Assembly: GCA_003003725.1 (NCBI GenBank)
Contig: PVWI01000001.1
Span: forward strand, 50,002 to 114,001
Length of the DNA: 64,000 bases
Reading direction: 5' to 3'
Source: a filamentous cyanobacterium Phorm 6
GTDB taxonomy: Bacteria > Cyanobacteriota > Cyanobacteriia > Cyanobacteriales > Microcoleaceae
Part shown: positions 35,401-43,516 of the stretch, one piece after another
Layout of the letters: each line of letters starts with the position of its first letter
Numbering within the stretch: position 1 is the first letter of the stretch
Notes under the pieces: model-generated
Databases searched by the model: none
Seen by the model: only the letters and a program-made list of their open reading frames with translations
What the model was told of the DNA's origin: nothing
Translations under genes and position numbers: made by a program

Positions 35401-36687
35401 ATGTCAATCATCTGTCCTTATTGTGCTACAGAAAATCATGAAAATGCCCTAGATTGTATGAGTTGCGGTGCTCCTTTTTCCGTGCAAACATCTGGCTATT
35501 ACTTATCTGCTGGCAGTTCCCTCCAGCAAGGAAAGTATAAAATTGAAACCTTAATTGGCGAAGGTGGATTTGGCATTACCTACAGAGGTATTGACCTAGT
35601 AAATTCTCGGACTGTCGCCATCAAAGAAAACTGGCCAGAAAAAGCTAGCCGACAGGGAACCACAGTAGTTTGGCCCCACACAGTCACTCCAAAAGATAAA
35701 GACTGGCAACTCAAGAAAGTAGCAACAGAAGCTCAATATTTATCTCAGTGTCAGCATCCAAACATTGTCAGAGTCTATGATTATTTTCAAGAAAACAGTA
35801 CCGCCTATGTGGTGATGGATTTCATTACAGGTAAACCCCTTTCTAAAATCCTGGAAGAAGAGGGGCCGCTACCTATGCAACGAGTGAAACGTTACTTACT
35901 GCAACTATCAGCAGCACTCACAATCGTTCACGGGGCAAAATTGCTACATCGAGATATAAAACCAGAGAATATTCTGATAGATGGCCAAGACAGAGCAATT
36001 CTGATTGATTTTGGTGCAACAAAAGAATTCATTGCCGGACAAACTAGACAAATGAGCGTCACCCTAACGCGGGGATACGCACCCCTCGAACAATACAGCT
36101 ACAAAGCCAAGCGCTATCCCGCTACAGATATCTATGCTCTCTGTGCCTCAATGTATGAATTATTAACCGGTCAACTTCCTGCAGAAGCCACAGATAGAAT
36201 ATCTTCAGAAACCCTAGTTCCCCCTCGTCAATTACGCCCCGACCTCAGCCCTTTAATTGAACACATCATTTTAACAGGAATGAAAATCAAGGTAGAGGAG
36301 AGATTTCAAACAGCCGATGAACTGATTAAAGTTTTGAGAGGAAGCAGTGTCACACCCAAACTAATTCCTCTCAAATCCGTTAGTTTCATCACAGAAATTT
36401 TATTAGATAAAAGCAGATTAATTATAGGGAGAAGTGAGCCAGGAGGTGAATTGCCAGATATCGATTTAGATAGTTTTCCAGATGCCAATACTGTATCACG
36501 CCCCCACGCTGGAATTTATCAAGAAGCCGGAGAGTGGAAAGTCAAAGATTTAGGTTCAGTTAATGGAACTTTCATCAAACGCGCCGGACAATCTAGGTTT
36601 GGCAACAGAATGACTGCCATTGAAATTTTAAATTCAGGGGATGAGATTGCCTTTGGCAAAATTCGCTTTCGATTTGAGAACATTTAA
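35401..36687 (+). CDS. Zn-ribbon Ser/Thr kinase with C-terminal FHA domain
   Basis: 428 residues. A zinc ribbon (CPYC...CMSC) is followed by a Hanks-type kinase (about 38-315) with all core motifs: GEGGFG, VAIKEN, LHRDIKPENI and LIDFGATKEF, plus the RGYAPLEQY activation-segment motif common in cyanobacterial kinases. The FHA domain (about 330-428) has IGRSEPG, VSRPHAGI and SVNGTFI. Kinases that carry their own FHA can bind autophosphorylated partners. It is paralogous to the kinase at 36782 through the zinc ribbon and kinase parts, and shares its FHA with 32656-33219. Confidence 0.93.
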   Translation: MSIICPYCATENHENALDCMSCGAPFSVQTSGYYLSAGSSLQQGKYKIETLIGEGGFGITYRGIDLVNSRTVAIKENWPEKASRQGTTVVWPHTVTPKDKDWQLKKVATEAQYLSQCQHPNIVRVYDYFQENSTAYVVMDFITGKPLSKILEEEGPLPMQRVKRYLLQLSAALTIVHGAKLLHRDIKPENILIDGQDRAILIDFGATKEFIAGQTRQMSVTLTRGYAPLEQYSYKAKRYPATDIYALCASMYELLTGQLPAEATDRISSETLVPPRQLRPDLSPLIEHIILTGMKIKVEERFQTADELIKVLRGSSVTPKLIPLKSVSFITEILLDKSRLIIGRSEPGGELPDIDLDSFPDANTVSRPHAGIYQEAGEWKVKDLGSVNGTFIKRAGQSRFGNRMTAIEILNSGDEIAFGKIRFRFENI

Positions 36688-36781
36688 AAAACCAACTCCC
36701 GGCCCCTGAGCGAAGTCGAAGGGTCGAAGGCACAACCAACTCAATTTGAGAAAATTTTAAATTTGAACTGAGGTAACTAAA

Positions 36782-38914
36782 ATGTCTATTACTTGTCCCG
36801 CTTGCATGACAGAAAACTCCGATAATGCGTCGTTTTGTACTGTCTGCGGCTTTTCTCTCACTCCTGCTGGTAGCAGCAGTTCATCTTCCTATCATTTGCC
36901 TGCTGGCGCATTACTCAAACAAGGCCGCTACAAGATCGAAAAAACCTTGGGAGAAGGCGGATTTGGAATTACTTATAAAGGTACTGATTCAACAAACTTA
37001 ATGGGTATTGCCATCAAAGAACTGTGGCCTGAAAAAGCAATCAGACAGGGAAATACCATTACTTGGCCGAATTCTATTTCTCCACAAATCAAACAGCAAC
37101 AACTCTCTAAATTTCAGCTTGAAGCGAATTATTTATCGAGATGCGTTCACCCGAATATTGCTAAGGTTTATGACTGGTTTGAAGAAAATAAAACTGCTTA
37201 TATAGTTATGGAGTTTATTTCGGGAAAGTCATTATACCAGGTAGGAAATGAGGAAAAACCTTTATCTGAAGAGCGGGTGAAAGGCTATATAATTGAAATT
37301 GCATCAGCTTTAAAAGTTGTTCACACTAATAATCTCCTCCATAGGGACATTAAACCAGATAATATTATTATTGACAATCAAGATAGGGCCGTTTTGATAG
37401 ATTTCGGTGCTACTAGAGAGTTTATTGCTAATCAAACTACTAATATGACGCAGTTGTTAACCCCCGGATATGCTCCACTAGAACAGTATTCAGCAAAAGG
37501 CAAACGCTATCCTGCTACAGATATTTATGCCTTGTGTGCTTCAATGTATGAATTATTAACAGGAGAGCCACCAGCCGCCGCTACCGACAGAGTAGCATCA
37601 GAAACTCTGACTCCACCTCGAAAATTACGCCCGGATCTCAGCCCTTTAACTGAACAGGTTATTTTAACCGGCATGAGAACGAAGGTAGAGGAAAGATTTC
37701 AAACGGCTGATGAACTCATTGATGCGCTCAAAGGTAACTTTATCACACCTCTGCACAGGAAATCCCTGGATTTTGTCAAGCAAGGAAACTTAGCAGAAGC
37801 TGTTGAAGCTTACGAAAGATGTTTAACTACTGAGCCTAATAATGGTGAAGCAGCGGTAGAATTATCCCTGGTTTTGATTCACCTCAATCACTCTCAAACA
37901 GAAGTTGCTGCACAGAGAGCGATTCAAGTGAAACCGAATGATGGTAGGGGCTATGGAGTGCTGGGTTTGATTAATTGCCGCAAATCAAATTGGCAAGAAG
38001 CGGTTAGACAATTGCAGCAAGCAGCAAATCTTTTGTCTCATGAGAGTTGGGTACAAGCTAATCTAGCTTGGGCTTTGGGCAAAACTGGAAATTGGCAACA
38101 GGCAGAAAGTGCGATCGATCGCGCCATTCAAATCGAGACTAAAGGTGATTTAGATCCGAAAATTAAAATGACGCTTGCATCACCTTTTGTACTAGGATTG
38201 AAAGGGTGGATTGCTGTGAATCAAAAAGACTGGAAACTAACTATCAGTCATGCTACACCAGCTATTACTAAGTCAAAGCAGGCTAATTCTCAGGGCGATC
38301 GCGAATTGCTACGCTGGGCATATCCTTGTCTAATTATCGCCTTAGATAAAGCAGTAATTACTCAACAAGCGCGAGATATAGAGCGACGCACCCAAGAGTT
38401 TATTACTCAGGTTCCTGACAGCAGTTTTGCCTGGGGTTTTATAGGCTGGAAACAAGCTTTGCAGGGGCTATGGACTGATGCTATTCCTAATTTTGAAAAA
38501 GCGACGCGCTCCCAACAAGCCCCTGCTTGGGTATTGGAAAATTTAGGGATTTCTCGCGAACAACTCCAAAATATTCCTGGTGCTATCCAAGCTTATGAAA
38601 CTTACAATCAGAAATTTCCACCCCATGCTTTTGTCCAATTTCGTTTAGGTACATTGTTGGGGCGGCAGGGACAGTGGCGGCCAGCGCAGTCATACTTGGA
38701 AAAAGCCGTTCAGCTACAACCGGATTATGCTGAGGCTCATCATAATTTAGCTTGGGTTTTGTTCAATCTTAAAGACCAAAAAGGTCAAGTTGAGAATTTG
38801 CGGGCTATGCGATCGGCTTATCGGACAAGTTTTGAACTCTACAGCCAACAACAAAAACAGGCTTTAGCTCAGGGCATTAAACAAGCTTTCCAAATAATCG
38901 ACGTTGAGATTTAG
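36782..38914 (+). CDS. Zn-ribbon Ser/Thr kinase with C-terminal TPRs
   Basis: 710 residues. A zinc ribbon (CPAC...CTVC), kinase (about 42-320) with GEGGFG, IAIKEL, LHRDIKPDNI and LIDFGATREF, then a TPR array to the end (about 325-700), including LGRQGQWRPAQSYLEKAVQLQPDYAEAHHNLAWVLF. No membrane segment. The TPRs probably recruit substrates. It is the last gene of the plus-strand array; after it the style of the sequence changes to mobile-element-like DNA. ATG 36782 follows a GAGG site. Confidence 0.93.
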   Translation: MSITCPACMTENSDNASFCTVCGFSLTPAGSSSSSSYHLPAGALLKQGRYKIEKTLGEGGFGITYKGTDSTNLMGIAIKELWPEKAIRQGNTITWPNSISPQIKQQQLSKFQLEANYLSRCVHPNIAKVYDWFEENKTAYIVMEFISGKSLYQVGNEEKPLSEERVKGYIIEIASALKVVHTNNLLHRDIKPDNIIIDNQDRAVLIDFGATREFIANQTTNMTQLLTPGYAPLEQYSAKGKRYPATDIYALCASMYELLTGEPPAAATDRVASETLTPPRKLRPDLSPLTEQVILTGMRTKVEERFQTADELIDALKGNFITPLHRKSLDFVKQGNLAEAVEAYERCLTTEPNNGEAAVELSLVLIHLNHSQTEVAAQRAIQVKPNDGRGYGVLGLINCRKSNWQEAVRQLQQAANLLSHESWVQANLAWALGKTGNWQQAESAIDRAIQIETKGDLDPKIKMTLASPFVLGLKGWIAVNQKDWKLTISHATPAITKSKQANSQGDRELLRWAYPCLIIALDKAVITQQARDIERRTQEFITQVPDSSFAWGFIGWKQALQGLWTDAIPNFEKATRSQQAPAWVLENLGISREQLQNIPGAIQAYETYNQKFPPHAFVQFRLGTLLGRQGQWRPAQSYLEKAVQLQPDYAEAHHNLAWVLFNLKDQKGQVENLRAMRSAYRTSFELYSQQQKQALAQGIKQAFQIIDVEI

Positions 38915-39098
38915 TGCGATTTTTATCATTTTAAGCTGTCCCGCATCTAAATTGTATTTTTGGGGCGGGCTAGGAGCAACAGAATCAACTTATGGTGAGC
39001 ATCACTACAAGCATTATTTTTCAGGGCGTATTTGCTTTATTGAAGTTTTGGAATTGTACATAATTTTATAAGGCTATAATTCCACGGCGTATATGACA

Positions 39099-39440
39099 TC
39101 AGTGCACTTGCAAAACTTGACTCTCACCCGATTTGCAGCAACGCGCGATCGCCATCAACAATTCAGGAATCTCCTCAATAGAAATCTCCTTAATTGCATT
39201 CTCCACACCCGCTCCTTCCACCAGCTCCCCAGCTACCAGCGAACAAAAATGTTTGCGTGCTCCCGGAGCAATCTTCTGCATCGCCTCCAACAGGTTGTCG
39301 AGCATCTCGTCAGTTACACCCTTCTTGCCGTGCCTAAACTGCGACACAAGACTCTCGCTGACCCCAGCAACTCGAGCTAGGGCTTTGCCACTGATGTCAT
39401 AACGTTTCAAAGTATTGTGGAAGGCTTCATAAATTAGCAT
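39099..39440 (-). CDS. XRE-type HTH regulator
   Basis: 113 residues. The N-terminal half is a clear Xre/Cro HTH: YDISGKALARVAGVSESLVSQFRHGKKGVTDEMLDNLLEAM. The C-terminal part is helical with a short loop. It diverges from the primase-like gene at 39730, as repressors of plasmids and phages often do, and has a candidate operator directly upstream at 39458. Confidence 0.87.
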   Translation of the reverse strand: MLIYEAFHNTLKRYDISGKALARVAGVSESLVSQFRHGKKGVTDEMLDNLLEAMQKIAPGARKHFCSLVAGELVEGAGVENAIKEISIEEIPELLMAIARCCKSGESQVLQVH

Positions 39441-39457
39441 TAAGATTTGTCACCTTA

Positions 39458-39474
39458 ATTCACTGTGGGTGAAT
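39458..39474. promoter_or_regulatory. ATTCAC-N5-GTGAAT inverted repeat, candidate operator
   Basis: Perfect six-base half-sites flank TGTGG, about 20 bases upstream of the XRE gene start. A partially overlapping TCACC/GGTGA pair lies here too. The position between the repressor and the primase-like gene fits autoregulation of both. Confidence 0.5.
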
Positions 39475-39729
39475 CTAGATTTATTATTGGTAAATAATTG
39501 GGGTCAAAATGGAGGTTTTTGATGGAGACTGACCTGCATCCACAGCCGCATCAAGCTTTTTGGCTGGGGAAGCAAAATTGGGTGCTATTTAACTTTAGCA
39601 AAATTAGGAGATTTGCCAACACAAATTGCCAAATTTTTAGCAAAAACTTCTCGGTAACCCTCGCAGGGACTTGGAAGATGTCAAAACAGGCATCGCCCAA
39701 TTCCTCTCATATCGCTTGGAGGTGCACCG
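39475..39729 (+). other. Leader of the primase-like gene with a frame-broken small ORF
   Basis: A frame from ATG 39522 (TGGAGG upstream) overlaps the primase start. Its middle reads more like protein when shifted: one frame gives LAKLGDLPTQIAKFLAKTSR before a stop, and the next gives NPRRDLEDVKTGIAQFLSYRLEVHR ending at 39732. This suggests a small gene broken by one indel near 39650. No family is recognised. Confidence 0.3.
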
Positions 39730-42723
39730 ATGAGCGACATTAATCAGGCTCCCCAGACGATCACCCAGACAATCGACTGGCTCCACAATTGCTTGGGCAG
39801 ACCTGCGCTGCCGGAATGTCCCAAGGAATGCGAAAGGGACTGCGACGTTCCCGGAGGCAAAGCGCCTGCTTGGATAAACCAGAAAGGAAAAGCAGTCAAA
39901 GTCAGTTGGAAACCCTATCAAAACCAATTGCCAACTCAGGCAAACTTAGCGAAGTGGTTCCCCCGCACCACTGGCATCGGCACTCTCGGCGGCGGACCTA
40001 ATATACATGGTCACTACATCGCCTTTGTCGATCTAGATCGCAAAGAAAAAGTCTTCTCCTCGCCACAAGCTTTTGAGGCGCGCCTTGAACAGTGGTTCAA
40101 CGACTACCCCCTTCTGAATGTCGCCCCTCGATTTCGCACCCCTTCGGGCGGATACCGAGTCATCCTCGCCTTCACAGAAAAACCAGATTGGACAGCCTTC
40201 AGCCTAGATCGAGACAGGTCCCGAATGGGCGAACTGCTTGCCCGAAACGGCGGTCACACCCTGCTGCCCCCTACTGTCGGCGCGAACGGCATCCCATACC
40301 GCTGGGAATATTTTGTTGCATATCCGCCTACAGTTGCCAAACCGGAAGATGTTGGTATTTACCCAACACGGCAACAGCACCCGTCTGTTCCTGCCAACAC
40401 CTCGCCCCGTTCTGTAGGAAGTTACGTCCCCGGCGCAATTCGCCTAGAAGACCTCATCTCCCCCCGCACCCTTGAAATTCTGACAGGTGGTGCCAAAACA
40501 GGCGATCGCTCCGACGCCCTGACCGCTCTCGCCTCCGAATGTTACGGCTGGGAAGAGTTCTGCCACCGCTACAGTATCTCCTACTCCGGCACCACTGAAA
40601 TCTTAGCCGAGTACGCCTGGGGGCAAATGGAAGACAGCAGCCGAGATCCCTACAAATGGCAGCGCATCCTCAAAACCATTAGCCCCTCCGCTTGCCAAAC
40701 CGCCGCCGAATATCACAGCGGAGACTCTGAAAATTGCTGGAAAAAGATTTACCGGCTGGATCGAGAAACCTTCCAGGCTTCATGCCCCCCTCACATTAAA
40801 GACAGGATTTTAGGAGAATGGGGTATCGACAAGCGCCCCAGGGCATCACCGACCGCGAGCCAGCAGCAGCTCAATTCTCAAAAGTTACAAGCAGATGCGC
40901 CAGAGAGCATTCCGCCAAACAACAGTGAGGTTACAGATAATTTTTACCCGCCGGATTCTGACAGCAAACAGAAAGAAAACCTGCTCCTCAAATATATCGA
41001 TCGGCTCCTCGAACGGGGCAACATTCCCCTGTCAGAACGAAGATCCGAGTGTGCCCAAATCGCTCAAGCTTTGGAACTCGACCCCAAATACGTCGAACAA
41101 ATCGTTTTAACCCGACTGCAAGAATGGCAGTTCGCAGAAGTCGAAAGCGAAAAAACCCTTATTGAAGATTTAGTTAGCAAGCGCAAGCAGAGTCTCGACT
41201 TGCACCAAATTTTACCGCCTGAAATTGCCTGCATCCTGGCACAAATCGCTGCTGCAATGCCCACCAGCGCCGAACACCTGATGACAGTAGGTTGGTCAAC
41301 TTTCGGCTGCGCGATCGGCACGGCCGCTGAAATTGTTGCTTGGCCTGGATTCAGACAAAAGTCCTGCGTGCTGTGGACGATCAGCACCGCCCGGTCGGGG
41401 AAGCTCAAAAGTCAAACTCAAGAAGTTATGGTCAATCCCATCCGGCTCTTGCAGCAGGACGCCAACAGCGAATACTGCATTGCCCTCAAAAGCTACAAAG
41501 AAGCACAAAAAGCCTCCCAGCAAAATCGAGACCCCATCGGGCCGCCAGAAGAACTCCCGCCCCCACCCGTTCCCCGCGAGTATTGGGTCGAACACATCAC
41601 CGTAGAAGCCCTGATCCGCACCATCAACGAAAATCCGCGCGGCTTCCTCGTCCATCGTGATGAAATCGACGGCTTCTTCAAAGCCCTCAACAAATATCGG
41701 GCTGGCAAGGGGGATGACGAAGCCTTTTACCTCACCCTCAACAACGGCGGCGGTCCCAAAGTCATCCTCATTGACCGCGATCGCCGAGTCGAGGTAGAGA
41801 GGTCGTGCGTCCCCATCACCGGCACCATCCAGCGCAAGACGCTTGACGAAGAGATGACACCTCGCAAAATTTCCAGCGGCTGGATGGCCCGGTGGGTAAT
41901 CTGCTTGGCCCAGATGCCCAAACGGCGGCGGACGCGACTGCCCTACCCCGACATTGACGCCTTTCTCAAAGACATCTACCACAAACTTTCCGTCCTCAAA
42001 ATGCACTATCGTCCCGTTCAAAATGAGGAGACAGGCGAAGTGCTCAAAGATGAAACGAACCGCACTGTTTACCAGGGTTTTCCGATCACTTACCACCTCA
42101 GCGACTCGGCTGCCGACTACTACGAACAGCACTTTTTCAACCCGATGGTCGAGCGCGAAGAAGCTGAACTGAATGAAGGTTTCCAGCTAGCCATGTCCAA
42201 GTGGAGCGGGTACTGCCTGCGGATTGCCCTCATCCTGCATTGCTTGCACGAAATCTGCAAGTTGAAAAACCTGGACGGCACCCTCAAAACTTACTTGCAG
42301 TTGAAAGAAGAGTGGAAGCTCTCAGGCAGGGAACATTCCGAGAAGCCTTTTGAGATTGAAATCCCTACCTTGATTGGGGCCGACATCATTCAAAAGGCGA
42401 TCGCCACCAGCTACTTCTACATCAACCAGGCTGAAGTGCTTTACAAAGGGCAGCAGCAAGATGAGGACGATACAGTCCCGGTCATCCAGAAACTGATTCA
42501 GAAATCAGAAGAGTTGCGGGACACGGTTGCTGAAGGTTGGATCAGCACCCGTGAAGCATACCGCAACTGTCGCGAACTCGTTGCAGGAGCTAAACTGCGC
42601 CAGATGTCGAACACCGACTTTACGGCTGCGGTCTTCAACCAAATGGTTTCGATGAACCTCGGTGAAACGAAAAAGGTCGGCAAGTCTTTCAAGTGGCGCA
42701 TTCAACCATTCTTGAGTTCATAG
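39730..42723 (+). CDS. Prim-pol/DUF3987 replication protein of a mobile element
   Basis: 997 residues, GGAGG eight bases before ATG 39730. The N-terminal third (about 20-230) looks like an archaeo-eukaryotic prim-pol domain: YIAFVDLDRKE, RFRTPSGGYRVIL and GGHTLLPPTVGANGIPYRW. Residues about 430-990 match DUF3987, the helicase-like C-terminal domain of such proteins (LLKYIDRLLERGNI, VGWSTFGCAIGTAAEIVAWPGF, GFLVHRDEIDGFFKALNKY). The expected Walker A is weak: WTISTARSGKLKSQ replaces GxxGxGKS. These proteins replicate plasmids, integrative elements and satellites. The gene is GC-richer than its neighbours, which fits acquisition. Confidence 0.85.
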   Translation: MSDINQAPQTITQTIDWLHNCLGRPALPECPKECERDCDVPGGKAPAWINQKGKAVKVSWKPYQNQLPTQANLAKWFPRTTGIGTLGGGPNIHGHYIAFVDLDRKEKVFSSPQAFEARLEQWFNDYPLLNVAPRFRTPSGGYRVILAFTEKPDWTAFSLDRDRSRMGELLARNGGHTLLPPTVGANGIPYRWEYFVAYPPTVAKPEDVGIYPTRQQHPSVPANTSPRSVGSYVPGAIRLEDLISPRTLEILTGGAKTGDRSDALTALASECYGWEEFCHRYSISYSGTTEILAEYAWGQMEDSSRDPYKWQRILKTISPSACQTAAEYHSGDSENCWKKIYRLDRETFQASCPPHIKDRILGEWGIDKRPRASPTASQQQLNSQKLQADAPESIPPNNSEVTDNFYPPDSDSKQKENLLLKYIDRLLERGNIPLSERRSECAQIAQALELDPKYVEQIVLTRLQEWQFAEVESEKTLIEDLVSKRKQSLDLHQILPPEIACILAQIAAAMPTSAEHLMTVGWSTFGCAIGTAAEIVAWPGFRQKSCVLWTISTARSGKLKSQTQEVMVNPIRLLQQDANSEYCIALKSYKEAQKASQQNRDPIGPPEELPPPPVPREYWVEHITVEALIRTINENPRGFLVHRDEIDGFFKALNKYRAGKGDDEAFYLTLNNGGGPKVILIDRDRRVEVERSCVPITGTIQRKTLDEEMTPRKISSGWMARWVICLAQMPKRRRTRLPYPDIDAFLKDIYHKLSVLKMHYRPVQNEETGEVLKDETNRTVYQGFPITYHLSDSAADYYEQHFFNPMVEREEAELNEGFQLAMSKWSGYCLRIALILHCLHEICKLKNLDGTLKTYLQLKEEWKLSGREHSEKPFEIEIPTLIGADIIQKAIATSYFYINQAEVLYKGQQQDEDDTVPVIQKLIQKSEELRDTVAEGWISTREAYRNCRELVAGAKLRQMSNTDFTAAVFNQMVSMNLGETKKVGKSFKWRIQPFLSS

Positions 42724-43072
42724 AATATGGCATCCTTGATTTCTCTTTTAGTCCAGTTAGGGGGTCTAGTTTGCTTTTTAAATCGCCCGCGCTCCATCTT
42801 TTTTGAGCTCGTTAACCCTAGAAATGCAAGATGAGTTGAAGTGATGTTTGCTCCTGAAGTCGATTTCATCGTCAAGACAGCCCTGGAAAAAAGCCAGAAC
42901 TGGTTGCGACGCCAAACTATTTTAGATTCAGCACAAGTGATTTACGCGATCGCGAATCCCTGATTGATCTGGTGACAATTTAGTTGCGGGGGGGCGATCG
43001 TTATAATATGTATGTCTTTTGGGAACATGACAAACTAGAAAACTTCCGGCTGTGCTTGCTGGAGGAGTGAAG
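42724..43072 (+). other. Intergenic gap with a possible 39-codon ORF
   Basis: A short frame at 42844-42963 (MFAPEVDFIVKTALEKSQNW...) has no convincing ribosome site and may be a remnant. A TATAAT-like box occurs at about 43001, within GTTATAATATG, upstream of the gene at 43073, but no well-spaced -35 was found. Otherwise nothing is recognised here. Confidence 0.35.
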
Positions 43073-43516
43073 GTGAAAAGCATTAATCACATTTTACGGA
43101 GTCAGGCTCAAATGATCGTACTTACATCAGAACAAATTGCACAATATCGCTCTGAATTAGCGAATAATTTAGATGCTTTGGCTGCTCTTGACATCATGGA
43201 AGAATATGTAGGAGAAAAATTAGCAGATGCAGCTCAAGCAGTCGCTATGGAAAATGGGATAGAAGGAGTCATGGACTTTGGAGGAACTGATTGGTTCTCT
43301 GAAAAGCTGGATAAATGTCGTCAATTTATTTGTCAACCGAAATATCAGGACTTAAGACAAAAATATGTGCCCGGAATTCTTCCTCCTTTAACAGATTTTT
43401 TCGCTGGTAGTGTAGGTTTTCCTCCCGGAATAGCGGGGATTATCGCTACTCCATTTGCAATTTATATTGCCGAAGAGGGTGAAAAATTCTGTCAAAATTT
43501 TAATTCTTCACCCTAA
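43073..43516 (+). CDS. Small hypothetical protein convergent with CHAT-TPR gene
   Basis: A GTG at 43073 has GGAGG seven bases upstream; an ATG at 43112 (MIVLTSEQIAQYRSEL) is an alternative with weaker GGAG. About 134-147 residues. The first part is helical and acidic (NNLDALAALDIMEEYVGEKLADAAQAV); the last 50 contain a hydrophobic glycine/proline segment (FFAGSVGFPPGIAGIIATPFAIYIAEEG) that could be membrane-associated. I know no family. Its stop overlaps by four bases the stop of the CHAT-TPR gene on the other strand, so the two might form a functional pair, but strand orientation argues against one operon. Confidence 0.6.
   Translation: MKSINHILRSQAQMIVLTSEQIAQYRSELANNLDALAALDIMEEYVGEKLADAAQAVAMENGIEGVMDFGGTDWFSEKLDKCRQFICQPKYQDLRQKYVPGILPPLTDFFAGSVGFPPGIAGIIATPFAIYIAEEGEKFCQNFNSSP

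Noticed and set aside
41296..42132. Long antisense frame (278 codons) inside the prim-pol gene
   Set aside because: It lies opposite a well-supported domain-bearing gene in GC-rich DNA and has no motifs or ribosome site.
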